Of a DNA stretch of 64,000 bases, positions 51,499 to 59,923 are shown one piece after another. The notes beneath the pieces were generated by a model. It saw nothing but the letters and a program-made list of their open reading frames with translations. It was not told the origin of the DNA and made no database searches. Made by a program: the position numbers and the translations under genes. The DNA is from Alistipes sp. (GTDB taxonomy: Bacteria > Bacteroidota > Bacteroidia > Bacteroidales > Rikenellaceae). The stretch covers positions 62,001 through 126,000 of the forward strand of contig JAGBVG010000063.1 of assembly GCA_017630455.1 (NCBI GenBank). Reading direction: 5' to 3'. The first letter of the stretch is position 1, and every line of letters begins with the position of its first letter.

Positions 51499-52770
51499 TT
51501 ATCTCTGCGCCTCTTTTTTCGCACTTCTATTGATAATATGCTCCATAATGATCACCATAATTACGCCCATCGCGAAGCCATTGCCGACAAGAGGCTCGAT
51601 AACCGAAGGTAGGATTCCGCGCGGCATAAGCTGGAACAGCATAGCCATCATCAGCGGAAGACCCACCGTGAGACCATCGGCAAACGACTGCACGGAGCCT
51701 GTGGCGTGTGTCATCTCCAAGCCTGCGGCAAGCTGCGTGCCCATAAGGAAAAGAAGGATCACGCCGATAACCGGATTAGGGATGTTGGTGAGAAGAAAAA
51801 TAGCATCGGGAAAGAGCGCTACGACAATCATAAAGAGTGTGGCAGGAACAAGTGTCCAGCGCGATGCACAGCCCGTAGAGGCTACGACACCCGGACTCAT
51901 AGAGTAGTTCACAGGACCGAGGACTCCTGTAGCTCCAGCAAGGATGTTCATAATGCCCGTGATACGCACGCCGCGGCGTAAGCGTCTCTCCATACCTTCC
52001 ACGCCGAGCATAGTGCCGAGGGCCTCGATAGAGCCGATGTCGTTGATAAGCAGTGCAATGTAGCATATCACAAATGCCACGACAAGGCTCCAGTCGAAAG
52101 TAAAGTTGTCGATAAGCACGCCGTTAAGCGAGGCGGCAGTGCCCGAAGATGCTGGCATCGGGAAGAGCCAGTAGTAGATTGCGCTGCCTACAACGAGTGC
52201 GATAGGTATCACGAGGCTTTTGGCAACGCCCTTGAGTGTGCGGTTGAGAATCACCATTGCTATGCAGCCAACAACCGTAAATATAAGACCAAAGATATGC
52301 TCGCCCTCGTGAGGGTTTGCCGCGAAGATCAGACCCTTGATTACAGGAGCGAGGGTCAGGGCTATGAGCATAAGTATCACGATTACGATGCGTGGCGTAA
52401 AGAGTCGCTGTATGCGGCGCATAACGTTGCCCAGCGTAAGAAGTGTCACGAGTAGACCGCCTATGGCTATGGATGAGTATATAGCGGTTGTCGGAGCTCC
52501 AGCACCCAACGACGATATAACGCCCACCAGGAGCACCGCCGCAGGACCTACGACTATCGGAAGTTTATGTCCCAGTAGCACCTGCACGAGGCCTGTAGCA
52601 CCCATAATAGCGAAGAGCTTTTGGGAGTAAAAGAGCTTCTCGGCAGCGGAGCCTTGTGCAACAAAGGCACTGGTAGACACCACGGCAATGGCCAAAATAA
52701 GCCACTGCGCGGCATACATCATCTGCTGACCTATGGGCAGCTTATCGTCGATATTGTATTTCAGTTTCAT
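51499..52770 (-). CDS. NCS2-family (xanthine/uracil permease-like) transporter
   Basis: A 423-residue inner-membrane protein with about 12 to 14 helices of the NCS2 fold: FAIMGATGLVQVLLGHKLPIVVGPAAVLLVG, APVIKGLIF and the RGVRITGIMNILAGATGVLGPVNYSMSPG region. The TM8 and TM10 positions that in UraA/UapA carry the substrate-binding Glu residues read as INDIGS and YSMSPG, so both glutamates appear absent. The substrate may therefore not be an ordinary nucleobase. It is 28 bp downstream of the guanine-deaminase-like gene, which still suggests a purine-related role. Confidence 0.8.
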   Translation of the reverse strand: MKLKYNIDDKLPIGQQMMYAAQWLILAIAVVSTSAFVAQGSAAEKLFYSQKLFAIMGATGLVQVLLGHKLPIVVGPAAVLLVGVISSLGAGAPTTAIYSSIAIGGLLVTLLTLGNVMRRIQRLFTPRIVIVILMLIALTLAPVIKGLIFAANPHEGEHIFGLIFTVVGCIAMVILNRTLKGVAKSLVIPIALVVGSAIYYWLFPMPASSGTAASLNGVLIDNFTFDWSLVVAFVICYIALLINDIGSIEALGTMLGVEGMERRLRRGVRITGIMNILAGATGVLGPVNYSMSPGVVASTGCASRWTLVPATLFMIVVALFPDAIFLLTNIPNPVIGVILLFLMGTQLAAGLEMTHATGSVQSFADGLTVGLPLMMAMLFQLMPRGILPSVIEPLVGNGFAMGVIMVIIMEHIINRSAKKEAQR

Positions 52771-52798
52771 CAGTTATCGGTTTGTGATGGGTTATTTG

Positions 52799-53323
52799 TT
52801 AATACTCTGTCTTATCGGTCGTATCTTGCCATTTGCGGAACGCCTCAAGAGCCTCATTACGCATAAAGTGTTCGCAGTGGATCGAGCGGCGGTCGTAGTC
52901 GAGGCGCAGCTGGTCGTAGATAAACGAGTCGTCGAAATTTATGGCTGCGGCATCGCGCTTGGTGTTTGCGTAGCAGATACGCTCTATGCCCGCCCAGTAG
53001 AGTGCACTGAGACACATCGGACACGGCTCACACGATGTATATACCGTGCAGCCCGATAGGTCGAAGGTGTCGAGTTCGCGGCAGGCGTTGCGTATTGCCA
53101 CCACCTCGGCGTGCGCCGTGGGGTCGTTGTTCGGAACTACGCGGTTAGCTCCCTGAGCTATCAGCTTGCCGTCGCGCACTATGACCGCACCGAATGGGCC
53201 ACCTCCGCTGTCGATATTCTCGATGGAGAGGTCTATGGCCATCTGCATAAAGCGTCTATCTTCGAGCGAGAAGTCGCTTCTCTCGGGTAGTCCATTTTGC
53301 TTATCAAATCTAATCTCTTTCAT
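52799..53323 (-). CDS. Guanine-deaminase-like nucleoside deaminase
   Basis: A 174-residue cytidine/deoxycytidylate-deaminase-fold enzyme. Zinc ligands and catalytic Glu are in THAEVVAIRNA-type sequence (TAHAEVVAIRNA) and TSCEPCPMCLSALYW. GGGPFGAVIVRDG and the C-terminal region (CEHFMRNEALEAFRKWQ) resemble Bacillus-type GuaD guanine deaminase rather than TadA. It likely converts guanine to xanthine in purine salvage. It lies between the PEtN transferase (11-bp gap) and the NCS2 permease (28-bp gap) in one direction. Confidence 0.82.
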   Translation of the reverse strand: MKEIRFDKQNGLPERSDFSLEDRRFMQMAIDLSIENIDSGGGPFGAVIVRDGKLIAQGANRVVPNNDPTAHAEVVAIRNACRELDTFDLSGCTVYTSCEPCPMCLSALYWAGIERICYANTKRDAAAINFDDSFIYDQLRLDYDRRSIHCEHFMRNEALEAFRKWQDTTDKTEY

Positions 53324-53334
53324 CTGTTTCGTTT

Positions 53335-54858
53335 TTAGTTAAAAATACTCTTCTCCTCGTCGAAGATATCGCTACGAAGGTCGAGGTAGTCCATAACACT
53401 ATGGAAGATATGGTGGTGTCCCACCTCGTTTAGCTCCTTAAGCTCTCTGCTCTCGGCACTCTGCCATACGATAAACGGAATATCGAGCTGCTCGCGGGGA
53501 GCCATCGAGGCAGATACCATACCGTGCATATAGATATTTCCCTCGCCGAGACTCTCGCCGTGGTCGGAGATGTATATCATCGCCGAGGGCTGCTCCAAGC
53601 TACGCAACATCTCGATGATGGAGTGGAGCAGATAGTCGGTGTAGAGAATCGTGTTGTCGTAGGCGTTCACAAGCTCCTGGGGGTCGGCCTTCGACATCTC
53701 GACAGTGGTACACACAGGTGTGTAGCGTTCAAACGCTGCGGGATACTTTTTATTGTACGTAGGGCCGTGGCTGGTGCTGGTGTGTAGTATCACCAGGAGT
53801 TTGTCGGCTGTCGTAGCGCATATCTCCTCGCGCAGACCCTCAAGAAGTATGCCGTCGTAGCGGTCGTCAGCATCGGGGTAACGCTCACGTAGTTTCGCAA
53901 GGTTGCTCTTGTTTTGGATGTGCAGTGGCGGCTCTCCGAAGTTTGTGGAGCGCCATATAACCTCCACGCCGTTACGCGAGAGGTAGTTCGGAAGAATCTC
54001 ATAGAGCTTGCCCGTAGGCTTATGGTCGAGAATAGCCTTTACAGCAACGGTAGTGGATGTCGCCGAGGCCACGGCATCGTATACCGTAACGCTGTCGCTG
54101 CTTAGAAGCGGATTTGTGTCGCGCTCGTAGCCATACAACGAGAAGTTGCCTTTGCGTGCCGACTCGCCGATAACCAGCACACATACCTCGCGCTCGGAGT
54201 TGGTGATGGTGGCGTCGGGGAGTGGTATCTCCTCGCGGTTCATCATAGCCTGATGGTGGAAGTGACGTATGGTGTTGGCGATGTATGACCAAGGTAGAAA
54301 AAGACTGCCCACACGTGGAGCGTTGTGGTCTATCCAGAGTACGTTACCCATATTTGCCACACCTATGACGGCTATCGACGCAATCGCTACGCCTACGTTT
54401 GCAAACATCCTTCTCCAAGAGCCATACTCCACCTTGCGCTTGAAGATGTAGATGCAAGGAGCGATGCCGAGCAGAGCAACATATAGTAGTGGCGTGAACG
54501 AGAGAAATCCCGAAGCTTCGGAGATGTTGGTATTGAAGAGGTTGCCCATCATATCGCGGGTGATAAGCACCTCGTAGGTGTTCACGAAATATAGCGCCAC
54601 GGCATTGGCGATCAGCGATATGGCGATTATGATCTTACCCACGATGCGCAGCAGGTATAGCAGCAGGTAGTAGACCATAAAGTTCGCCGCGAGGGTAAGC
54701 AGAAGTATGCTACCCACAAGCAGGTAACCGTTGAAATCTCGCTCCACACACTCAAGAACGAGGTCGAGCAGCGGTTTGTGGAACGCTATAAGGGTATAGA
54801 GACTCAGCACTAAGGCGTAGAGAGTCAGCTTCGTAGGGGTGGTGAATATTCGCTTCAT
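53335..54858 (-). CDS. Phosphoethanolamine transferase (EptA/MCR-type)
   Basis: A 507-residue inner-membrane enzyme with five N-terminal helices (to about residue 175) and a periplasmic sulfatase-fold domain. Zinc and catalytic residues can be read: E232 (VIGESARKGNFSLYGY), nucleophile T267 (SATSTTVAV) and D432/H433 (YISDHGESLGEG), plus HTSTSHGPTYNKKYP. The cysteines flanking the nucleophile in MCR-1 are absent. It transfers phosphoethanolamine from phosphatidylethanolamine, most likely to lipid A or another glycan. Its start overlaps the PHP gene stop by 4 bp (ATGA), so the two are coupled. Addition of PEtN to lipid A reduces sensitivity to cationic peptides; that role is inferred. Confidence 0.9.
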   Translation of the reverse strand: MKRIFTTPTKLTLYALVLSLYTLIAFHKPLLDLVLECVERDFNGYLLVGSILLLTLAANFMVYYLLLYLLRIVGKIIIAISLIANAVALYFVNTYEVLITRDMMGNLFNTNISEASGFLSFTPLLYVALLGIAPCIYIFKRKVEYGSWRRMFANVGVAIASIAVIGVANMGNVLWIDHNAPRVGSLFLPWSYIANTIRHFHHQAMMNREEIPLPDATITNSEREVCVLVIGESARKGNFSLYGYERDTNPLLSSDSVTVYDAVASATSTTVAVKAILDHKPTGKLYEILPNYLSRNGVEVIWRSTNFGEPPLHIQNKSNLAKLRERYPDADDRYDGILLEGLREEICATTADKLLVILHTSTSHGPTYNKKYPAAFERYTPVCTTVEMSKADPQELVNAYDNTILYTDYLLHSIIEMLRSLEQPSAMIYISDHGESLGEGNIYMHGMVSASMAPREQLDIPFIVWQSAESRELKELNEVGHHHIFHSVMDYLDLRSDIFDEEKSIFN

Positions 54859-56063
54859 CGCAACAGTTTTATGAGTTTTCGGTATGCAATTACGACACCA
54901 ACGATAAGGAGTGTGATGGTGAGGTTAAAGAGAAGTGTGAGCATAATGTTTACGCTATGCTCTGCGTTGCCTCCAGGCATCGCTGCTTTTGAGGCGTCGT
55001 AACGTGCAAAGGGGTTTGTATATATCACCTCGCCCGATGGGAAGTAGGCTGTGATACGTGCGTAAGGCTCGTTGTCGGGAAGCGTCATAGCAGCCTCGGA
55101 GCTCTCTGTTGCGAGGTGGAGGGTGCGATGCTTCGTGCCTGTGAATTTAATGGAGTCGGCAACCTCGGAGAGTGTGATGTATATCTCCGTGTCGCGAAGC
55201 CCGATGTCGCTCACACGTGGAAGGTTGGCGTTGCGCGCTATCTTCTCACTCCAGTCGCCTTTGCCATAGTCGGGTACGCGCATCGCATAGAAACTTCCCG
55301 TGCGCAGGGCTGTGGTCAGCGACTCATAATCCATCGCAGACATAGAGAGGAAGTTGCAGCGCACGGCAATACGTCCCGAACGGTCGGGGTAGTGCATATC
55401 GTCATTTGCCGTGCCAAGAACGTAGTGACCCGCCGTGAGAGCCTCGTCCCAGTAGCTATTTTCGGTGCTGCGACCGCTATCCAACTCCACAAGGTGGTAG
55501 CCCGAGAGTAGACGCATATCTCTATCCGATGTGGCTATGGTACGCAGAGGGTGGTTCATCTGCACGATGTCGGCATCGCGGCTGAGTAGGTCGAGCATAA
55601 ACTGACGCTGCGACGTGAAGATCGGAAGCATCATATCGTAGCTCAACTCATCCTCAGCTCCGAAGATGAGGTTGTGGCTCTTGAGGATGTTATATCCGTG
55701 TTCGTAGGCTCTTACGCCGCACTCCTCCTCGCGACAGATGGTTGTAATCTCGTTGTGGTTGGAGAATGTGACGATGTCGTAGCCATACTTCTTAAACTCC
55801 GCAATCACCTCCGCAGGCCAGTAGTCGCACTCGTTGAGTATACCCTCCACCTTGGTGTGGGTGTGGAAGTTTGCCCTCAGCCACGGGGTGTTGCCATCCA
55901 CGCTCTTATAGGGGTTGTATATATCTGTGCCTGAGAATGGTTGCGGTTCGGAGAAGTCGTATATTGGGCTAAACGACGTAATAAGTATAGCGAGGATAGC
56001 CACGACAAATATCGAGGCTATCCCGCATAATATCCATTTTAATATCTTTACAATCTTTTTCAT
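54855..56063 (-). CDS. Membrane-anchored PHP-domain metallohydrolase
   Basis: A 402-residue protein with an N-terminal membrane helix (about 9-30) and a second near the C-terminus (about 374-396), with the region between predicted outside the inner membrane. It carries a PHP-type metal site: RANFHTHT (H67, H69), FSNHNEI, EDELSYD, MNHPLR and TANDDMHY. PHP enzymes hydrolyse phosphoesters. Coupling (4-bp overlap) with the phosphoethanolamine transferase suggests action on envelope phospholipid or lipid A phosphates, but this is inference. A consensus -7 promoter element sits just before the ATG. Confidence 0.8.
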   Translation of the reverse strand: MKKIVKILKWILCGIASIFVVAILAILITSFSPIYDFSEPQPFSGTDIYNPYKSVDGNTPWLRANFHTHTKVEGILNECDYWPAEVIAEFKKYGYDIVTFSNHNEITTICREEECGVRAYEHGYNILKSHNLIFGAEDELSYDMMLPIFTSQRQFMLDLLSRDADIVQMNHPLRTIATSDRDMRLLSGYHLVELDSGRSTENSYWDEALTAGHYVLGTANDDMHYPDRSGRIAVRCNFLSMSAMDYESLTTALRTGSFYAMRVPDYGKGDWSEKIARNANLPRVSDIGLRDTEIYITLSEVADSIKFTGTKHRTLHLATESSEAAMTLPDNEPYARITAYFPSGEVIYTNPFARYDASKAAMPGGNAEHSVNIMLTLLFNLTITLLIVGVVIAYRKLIKLLR

Positions 56064-56068
56064 CTCTG

Positions 56069-56076
56069 CAAAGATA
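56069..56076 (-). promoter_or_regulatory. -7 promoter element of the PHP/PEtN transferase unit
   Basis: TATCTTTG on the minus strand (56076-56069) is a perfect -7 element ending 5 bp before the ATG at 56063, so the transcript would be leaderless or almost so. No TTTG is seen at -33. Confidence 0.5.
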
Positions 56077-56180
56077 CGAAAATGTATTTAGATTTCATCA
56101 CTTGAGGCATTCGATTTTGCAATGAGCACCTTGTAGTAGTCGCATCACGTGATACTTGGAATAGAAGAAATGGCTGTTTT

Positions 56181-57632
56181 CTACTTCTCAAATTCGAATT
56201 TCTCAAACTCCGCATCGGGGGCTTTCCACGATGGCTTGCGCATAGCGTAGATGATAAATGGCAGTATCACGAAGAGTATAGCTCCGATGATCAGCACCGA
56301 GAACCACACTGTGGTGCTTCCTGTGGCGATCTGCGATGGAGGTATGAAGCTGAGAACAAAGGCGAGGAGCGAGCCGCAGAAGCCTACGCCAGCGAGAATC
56401 CATATCAGGCCATTGCCCTTTGCACCGAGACGGAATGGACGCTCCATATTTGGGAGTTTGTAGCGCAGTGTTATGGCTGCCGCAAACATCAGCATATATA
56501 CTATAAGGTATAGCAACACCGTGAGCTGCGATAGAATCTGGTAGAACGATTGCACCGACGGCATCACAACGAATAACATTCCGAGGATTGTGACGATGAT
56601 GCCCTGCACAAGGAGGATGTTGCGCTGCACACCCTGCTTATTGGTTCGCTGGAAGAATGGTGGTAGGTAGCCCGCGCGGCCAACGGCAAAGATACCCTTT
56701 GACGGACCAGCAACCCACGTCAGCACGCCCGCCAAGACACCAAATACCAGAGCTATGGCAACGATAGGACCCATCCACGACATTCGTAAATAGTGGAAGT
56801 AGTTGTCGAAGCCTATGAGCAGCGTCTGTGTGAGGCTTATATCCTTTGCCGGAACTACGATGCCCAACGAGAATGTGCCGAGGATGAAGATGAGAACCGT
56901 AACCAACGAGCCTATGATTATGGCGCGAGGGTAGTTGCGCTTAGGGTTATCCACCTCCATAACGTGTATACCCATCATCTCCATACCGGCATAGAAGAGG
57001 AATATAGAGCTGGCAAGGACAAGGTTGTCGAAATTGGTGAGATCGGGGAAGAAGCTCTCCGACATATTGAGGTTGTTGCTGCCACCCGTAGCGAGGTAGA
57101 TCACCGCGAGGATGATGAGTAGGGCAGCTGGAATGATGGTGCCGATTATACCTCCCCACTTGCTAACTTTGCCTACCCAGCCCAAGCCGCGCAGCGAGAT
57201 AAACGTCGCAATCCAGTATATAGCCAGCACGACAACCAGCGTAAAGAGTCTGTTCGATGCCAGTTGTGCATCTTCGGCGGGGTTGAGGCCTATGAATGCT
57301 ATGCTCACAGCACCAAATGTAAGTACCGTAGGGTACCAAATTGTGGATTGTATCCACTGCAACCATATCGCCAGAAAGCCGACCCTCGCGCCAAAAGCCT
57401 CGCCAACCCAGCGGAATACACCGCCCTGCTTCGACGAAAACATAGCTGCAAGCTCTGCTGCAACCATAGCCGTTGGGATGAGAAATACTATAGCTGCAAA
57501 GAGGTAGTAGAATGCCGACTGCAGACCATAGATAGCCTCGGTGGCCAAGCCTCTGAGGCTTACCACAGCTGTGATGTTCATAATCGCCAGCGTCATAACG
57601 CTGAGCTTGAAACCGCTTGATTTATTTTCCAT
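56181..57632 (-). CDS. APC-superfamily amino acid antiporter (glutamate/GABA-antiporter-like)
   Basis: About 483 residues from ATG 57632 (MENKSSGFKLSV); an in-frame ATG at 57680 adds 16 residues of poor character. Twelve hydrophobic helices. The first helix carries SVMTLAIMNITAVVSLRGL, TM2-3 has AMFSSKQGGVFRWVGEAFG, TM6 FLFYAGMEMMGIHVMEVDNPKRNYPRA-type sequence and a late PNMERPFRLGAKGNG, all typical of the GadC/YjeM-like group. Such proteins exchange glutamate, glutamine or GABA and can aid acid resistance. No decarboxylase is adjacent, so the substrate remains open. Confidence 0.85.
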   Translation of the reverse strand: MENKSSGFKLSVMTLAIMNITAVVSLRGLATEAIYGLQSAFYYLFAAIVFLIPTAMVAAELAAMFSSKQGGVFRWVGEAFGARVGFLAIWLQWIQSTIWYPTVLTFGAVSIAFIGLNPAEDAQLASNRLFTLVVVLAIYWIATFISLRGLGWVGKVSKWGGIIGTIIPAALLIILAVIYLATGGSNNLNMSESFFPDLTNFDNLVLASSIFLFYAGMEMMGIHVMEVDNPKRNYPRAIIIGSLVTVLIFILGTFSLGIVVPAKDISLTQTLLIGFDNYFHYLRMSWMGPIVAIALVFGVLAGVLTWVAGPSKGIFAVGRAGYLPPFFQRTNKQGVQRNILLVQGIIVTILGMLFVVMPSVQSFYQILSQLTVLLYLIVYMLMFAAAITLRYKLPNMERPFRLGAKGNGLIWILAGVGFCGSLLAFVLSFIPPSQIATGSTTVWFSVLIIGAILFVILPFIIYAMRKPSWKAPDAEFEKFEFEK

Positions 57633-57722
57633 AACTAATAGAGATAATGTTTTGTGATTGTTAGTTATGGCTCTATGCAATAATGGTGCAAAATCTATGT
57701 GAGTAGCCTATATATGAACTTC

Positions 57723-57760
57723 CTAAAAAAAGACTACCCGACAAATTTGTCGGGTAGTCT
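57723..57760 (-). terminator. Terminator of the M3 peptidase pair
   Basis: 57731-57760 is a 30-nt perfect palindrome (AGACTACCCGACAAA and its complement) followed on the minus strand by TTTTTTT (57730-57724). Confidence 0.85.
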
Positions 57761-57787
57761 CATATAAAGTGTTAGCTCAAAGACCGA

Positions 57788-59884
57788 TTACTCGAGACCC
57801 ATCTGGTCGATGAGAGCCTGAGTCTGAGGCTTGTGGCCGCGGAACTTAACGTAGAGATCCATAGGATGCTCGTGGCCACCCTTCTGCAATACCTCGTAGC
57901 GGAACTTGTCTGCTACCTCCTTAGAGAAGATGCCCTTCTCCTTGAAATAAGAGAATGCGTCGGCAGCGAGAACCTCAGCCCACTTATAGCCGTAGTAGCC
58001 TGTAGCATAGCCGCCAGAGAAGATGTGTGTAAATGCAGGACCCATAGCGCAACCCTCAATAACAGGCATTACCTGTGTAGGCTTCAAAGCCTCAAGCTCG
58101 AACGCGAGAACATCGCCCTCGTATGGAGTGGTGATAGTGTGCCAAGCCATATCGAGCATACCGAATGAGAGCTGACGAATGTTGAAGTATGCAGCAAGGT
58201 AGTTCTTAGCTGCGATAAGCTTCTCGATAAGCTCTGCAGGCATAGCCTCGCCACTCTGGTAGTGCTTAGCCCAGAGGTCGAGATACTCCTTCTCAGTAGC
58301 CCAGTTCTCCATAATCTGTGATGGAAGCTCTACGAAGTCGCGCTTAACAGATGTACCGTTGATAGACTCATACTTACCCTTTGCGAGGATACCGTGGAGA
58401 CCGTGACCAAACTCGTGGAGGAATGTGGTGAACTCGTCGAAAGTGAGGAGCGATGGAGTGTTGGCTGTAGGCTTGGTGAAGTTCATAACGAGCTGAACCA
58501 AAGGACGCTGCTCAACACCATCCTTAACCTTAACGCCGCGGAACTCGGTCATCCAAGCACCCTGACGCTTAGACTCGCGTGGGAAGAAGTCGAGGTAGAG
58601 GATAGCCATAAGCTCGCCATTCTCATCCTTAACCTCGTATGCAGTAGCCTCTGGGTGGTAGGTCTCGATCTCTGGAGCTGGAGTAAATGTCAAGCCATAG
58701 AGCTTGCCTGCCAACATAAAGACTGCGTTGATGGCGTTGTCGAGCTGCAAGTAAGGCTTGATCTGCTCATCGTTGATAGAGTACTTAGCCTCCTTGAACT
58801 TCTCGTTGTAGTAGCCCCAATCCCAAGGCATAAGCTCGCCCTCGAAGCCGAGAGAGTGTGCAAACTCGGTAACTGTAGCAACATCCTTCTTTGCATAGCT
58901 CATAGTGGCGTTGCAAAGCTCATCGAGGAAGTTTGTTACAGTGGTGCGGTTCTCAGCCATACGATCCTCCAAAACGTAGTCTGCGTAGGTCTCATAGCCG
59001 AGCAAGTTAGCGATCTGGAGACGGAGGTTAGCGATCTTACGAATGTTCTCCATATTGTCGAACTCGCCACCCTTAGCACGTGTGTTGTAAGCCTTGTAGA
59101 GCTCCTCCTTGAGGTCGCGCTGCGAAGAGTAGGTCATAAATGGACCATAGCTTGGAGCATCGAGAGTAACGGTCCAACCCTCCTGGCCGCGTGCTGCTGC
59201 CTCGGCTGCAAGACCCTCCTTCACGAAATCTGGAAGCTCGGCAACCTTAGCCTCATCTGTGATGTTGAGAGCAAAGGCGTTGGTAGCCTTCAAGGCGTTC
59301 TGACCAAACTCCAATGTGAGCTGTGAAAGCTCGGTAGTGTACTGACGATACAACTCCTGTGCCTCACCCTCGAGCAAAGCACCCGAACGTGCGAAGCCCT
59401 TGTAGGTATCCTCGAGGAGCATCTTATCCTCCTGGTCGAGCTCGAGGCTCTCGCGCTGGTCGTAAACAGCCTTAACACGTGCGAAAAGCTCAGGGTTGAG
59501 CGATACGTCGTTTGATAGTGCTGTGAGCTTTGGAGAGATGTTAAGAGCGATCTGCTGCATCTCAGGCGATGTAACGCAGTTGTTCAAGACATAGAATACA
59601 CCTGTAACGCGGCCGAGCAACTCGCCAGACTCTGCCATAGCAACGATGGTGTTCTCGAAAGTTGGAGCCTCAGGGTTGTTGATGATGGCATCAATCTCCG
59701 CACGGTTCTGCTCGATAGCGTAGTCGATAGCAGGCTCGTAGTGCTTCAACTCGATTTTTGAGAATGGAGGGGTCTGATATGGGGTATCCCACTCAGCCAC
59801 AAGAGGATTCTTGGTGATGTCGTCAGAGCAACAACCAACAAGACCCATAGTCAATGCTGACATAATAAAAAGTACTTTTTTCAT
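57788..59884 (-). CDS. M3 family metallopeptidase (Dcp-like), lipoprotein
   Basis: A 698-residue peptidyl-dipeptidase/oligopeptidase-type enzyme with a lipoprotein signal (LVGC, Cys about 18) followed by CSDD, an acidic pattern like Bacteroidetes surface-export signals. The zinc site is FLHEFGHGLHG (about 485-495) with a downstream Glu in KRDFVELPSQIMENW. The substrate-loop sequence GGYATGYYGYKWAEVLAADAF (Gly/Tyr-rich) occurs near residue 640. It cuts short peptides, releasing C-terminal dipeptides in Dcp. It is 39 bp downstream of a paralogue, so the two are co-transcribed. Confidence 0.93.
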   Translation of the reverse strand: MKKVLFIMSALTMGLVGCCSDDITKNPLVAEWDTPYQTPPFSKIELKHYEPAIDYAIEQNRAEIDAIINNPEAPTFENTIVAMAESGELLGRVTGVFYVLNNCVTSPEMQQIALNISPKLTALSNDVSLNPELFARVKAVYDQRESLELDQEDKMLLEDTYKGFARSGALLEGEAQELYRQYTTELSQLTLEFGQNALKATNAFALNITDEAKVAELPDFVKEGLAAEAAARGQEGWTVTLDAPSYGPFMTYSSQRDLKEELYKAYNTRAKGGEFDNMENIRKIANLRLQIANLLGYETYADYVLEDRMAENRTTVTNFLDELCNATMSYAKKDVATVTEFAHSLGFEGELMPWDWGYYNEKFKEAKYSINDEQIKPYLQLDNAINAVFMLAGKLYGLTFTPAPEIETYHPEATAYEVKDENGELMAILYLDFFPRESKRQGAWMTEFRGVKVKDGVEQRPLVQLVMNFTKPTANTPSLLTFDEFTTFLHEFGHGLHGILAKGKYESINGTSVKRDFVELPSQIMENWATEKEYLDLWAKHYQSGEAMPAELIEKLIAAKNYLAAYFNIRQLSFGMLDMAWHTITTPYEGDVLAFELEALKPTQVMPVIEGCAMGPAFTHIFSGGYATGYYGYKWAEVLAADAFSYFKEKGIFSKEVADKFRYEVLQKGGHEHPMDLYVKFRGHKPQTQALIDQMGLE

Positions 59885-59923
59885 AAATAATTATTTAGTG
59901 GTTTCTGTTATTCAAGTCGTTGG

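Noticed and set aside
58394..59326. 310-codon open frame opposite the M3 peptidase gene
   Set aside because: It is the shadow of a codon-biased gene in the complementary frame; its Leu/Val/Glu-rich translation shows no recognisable family.
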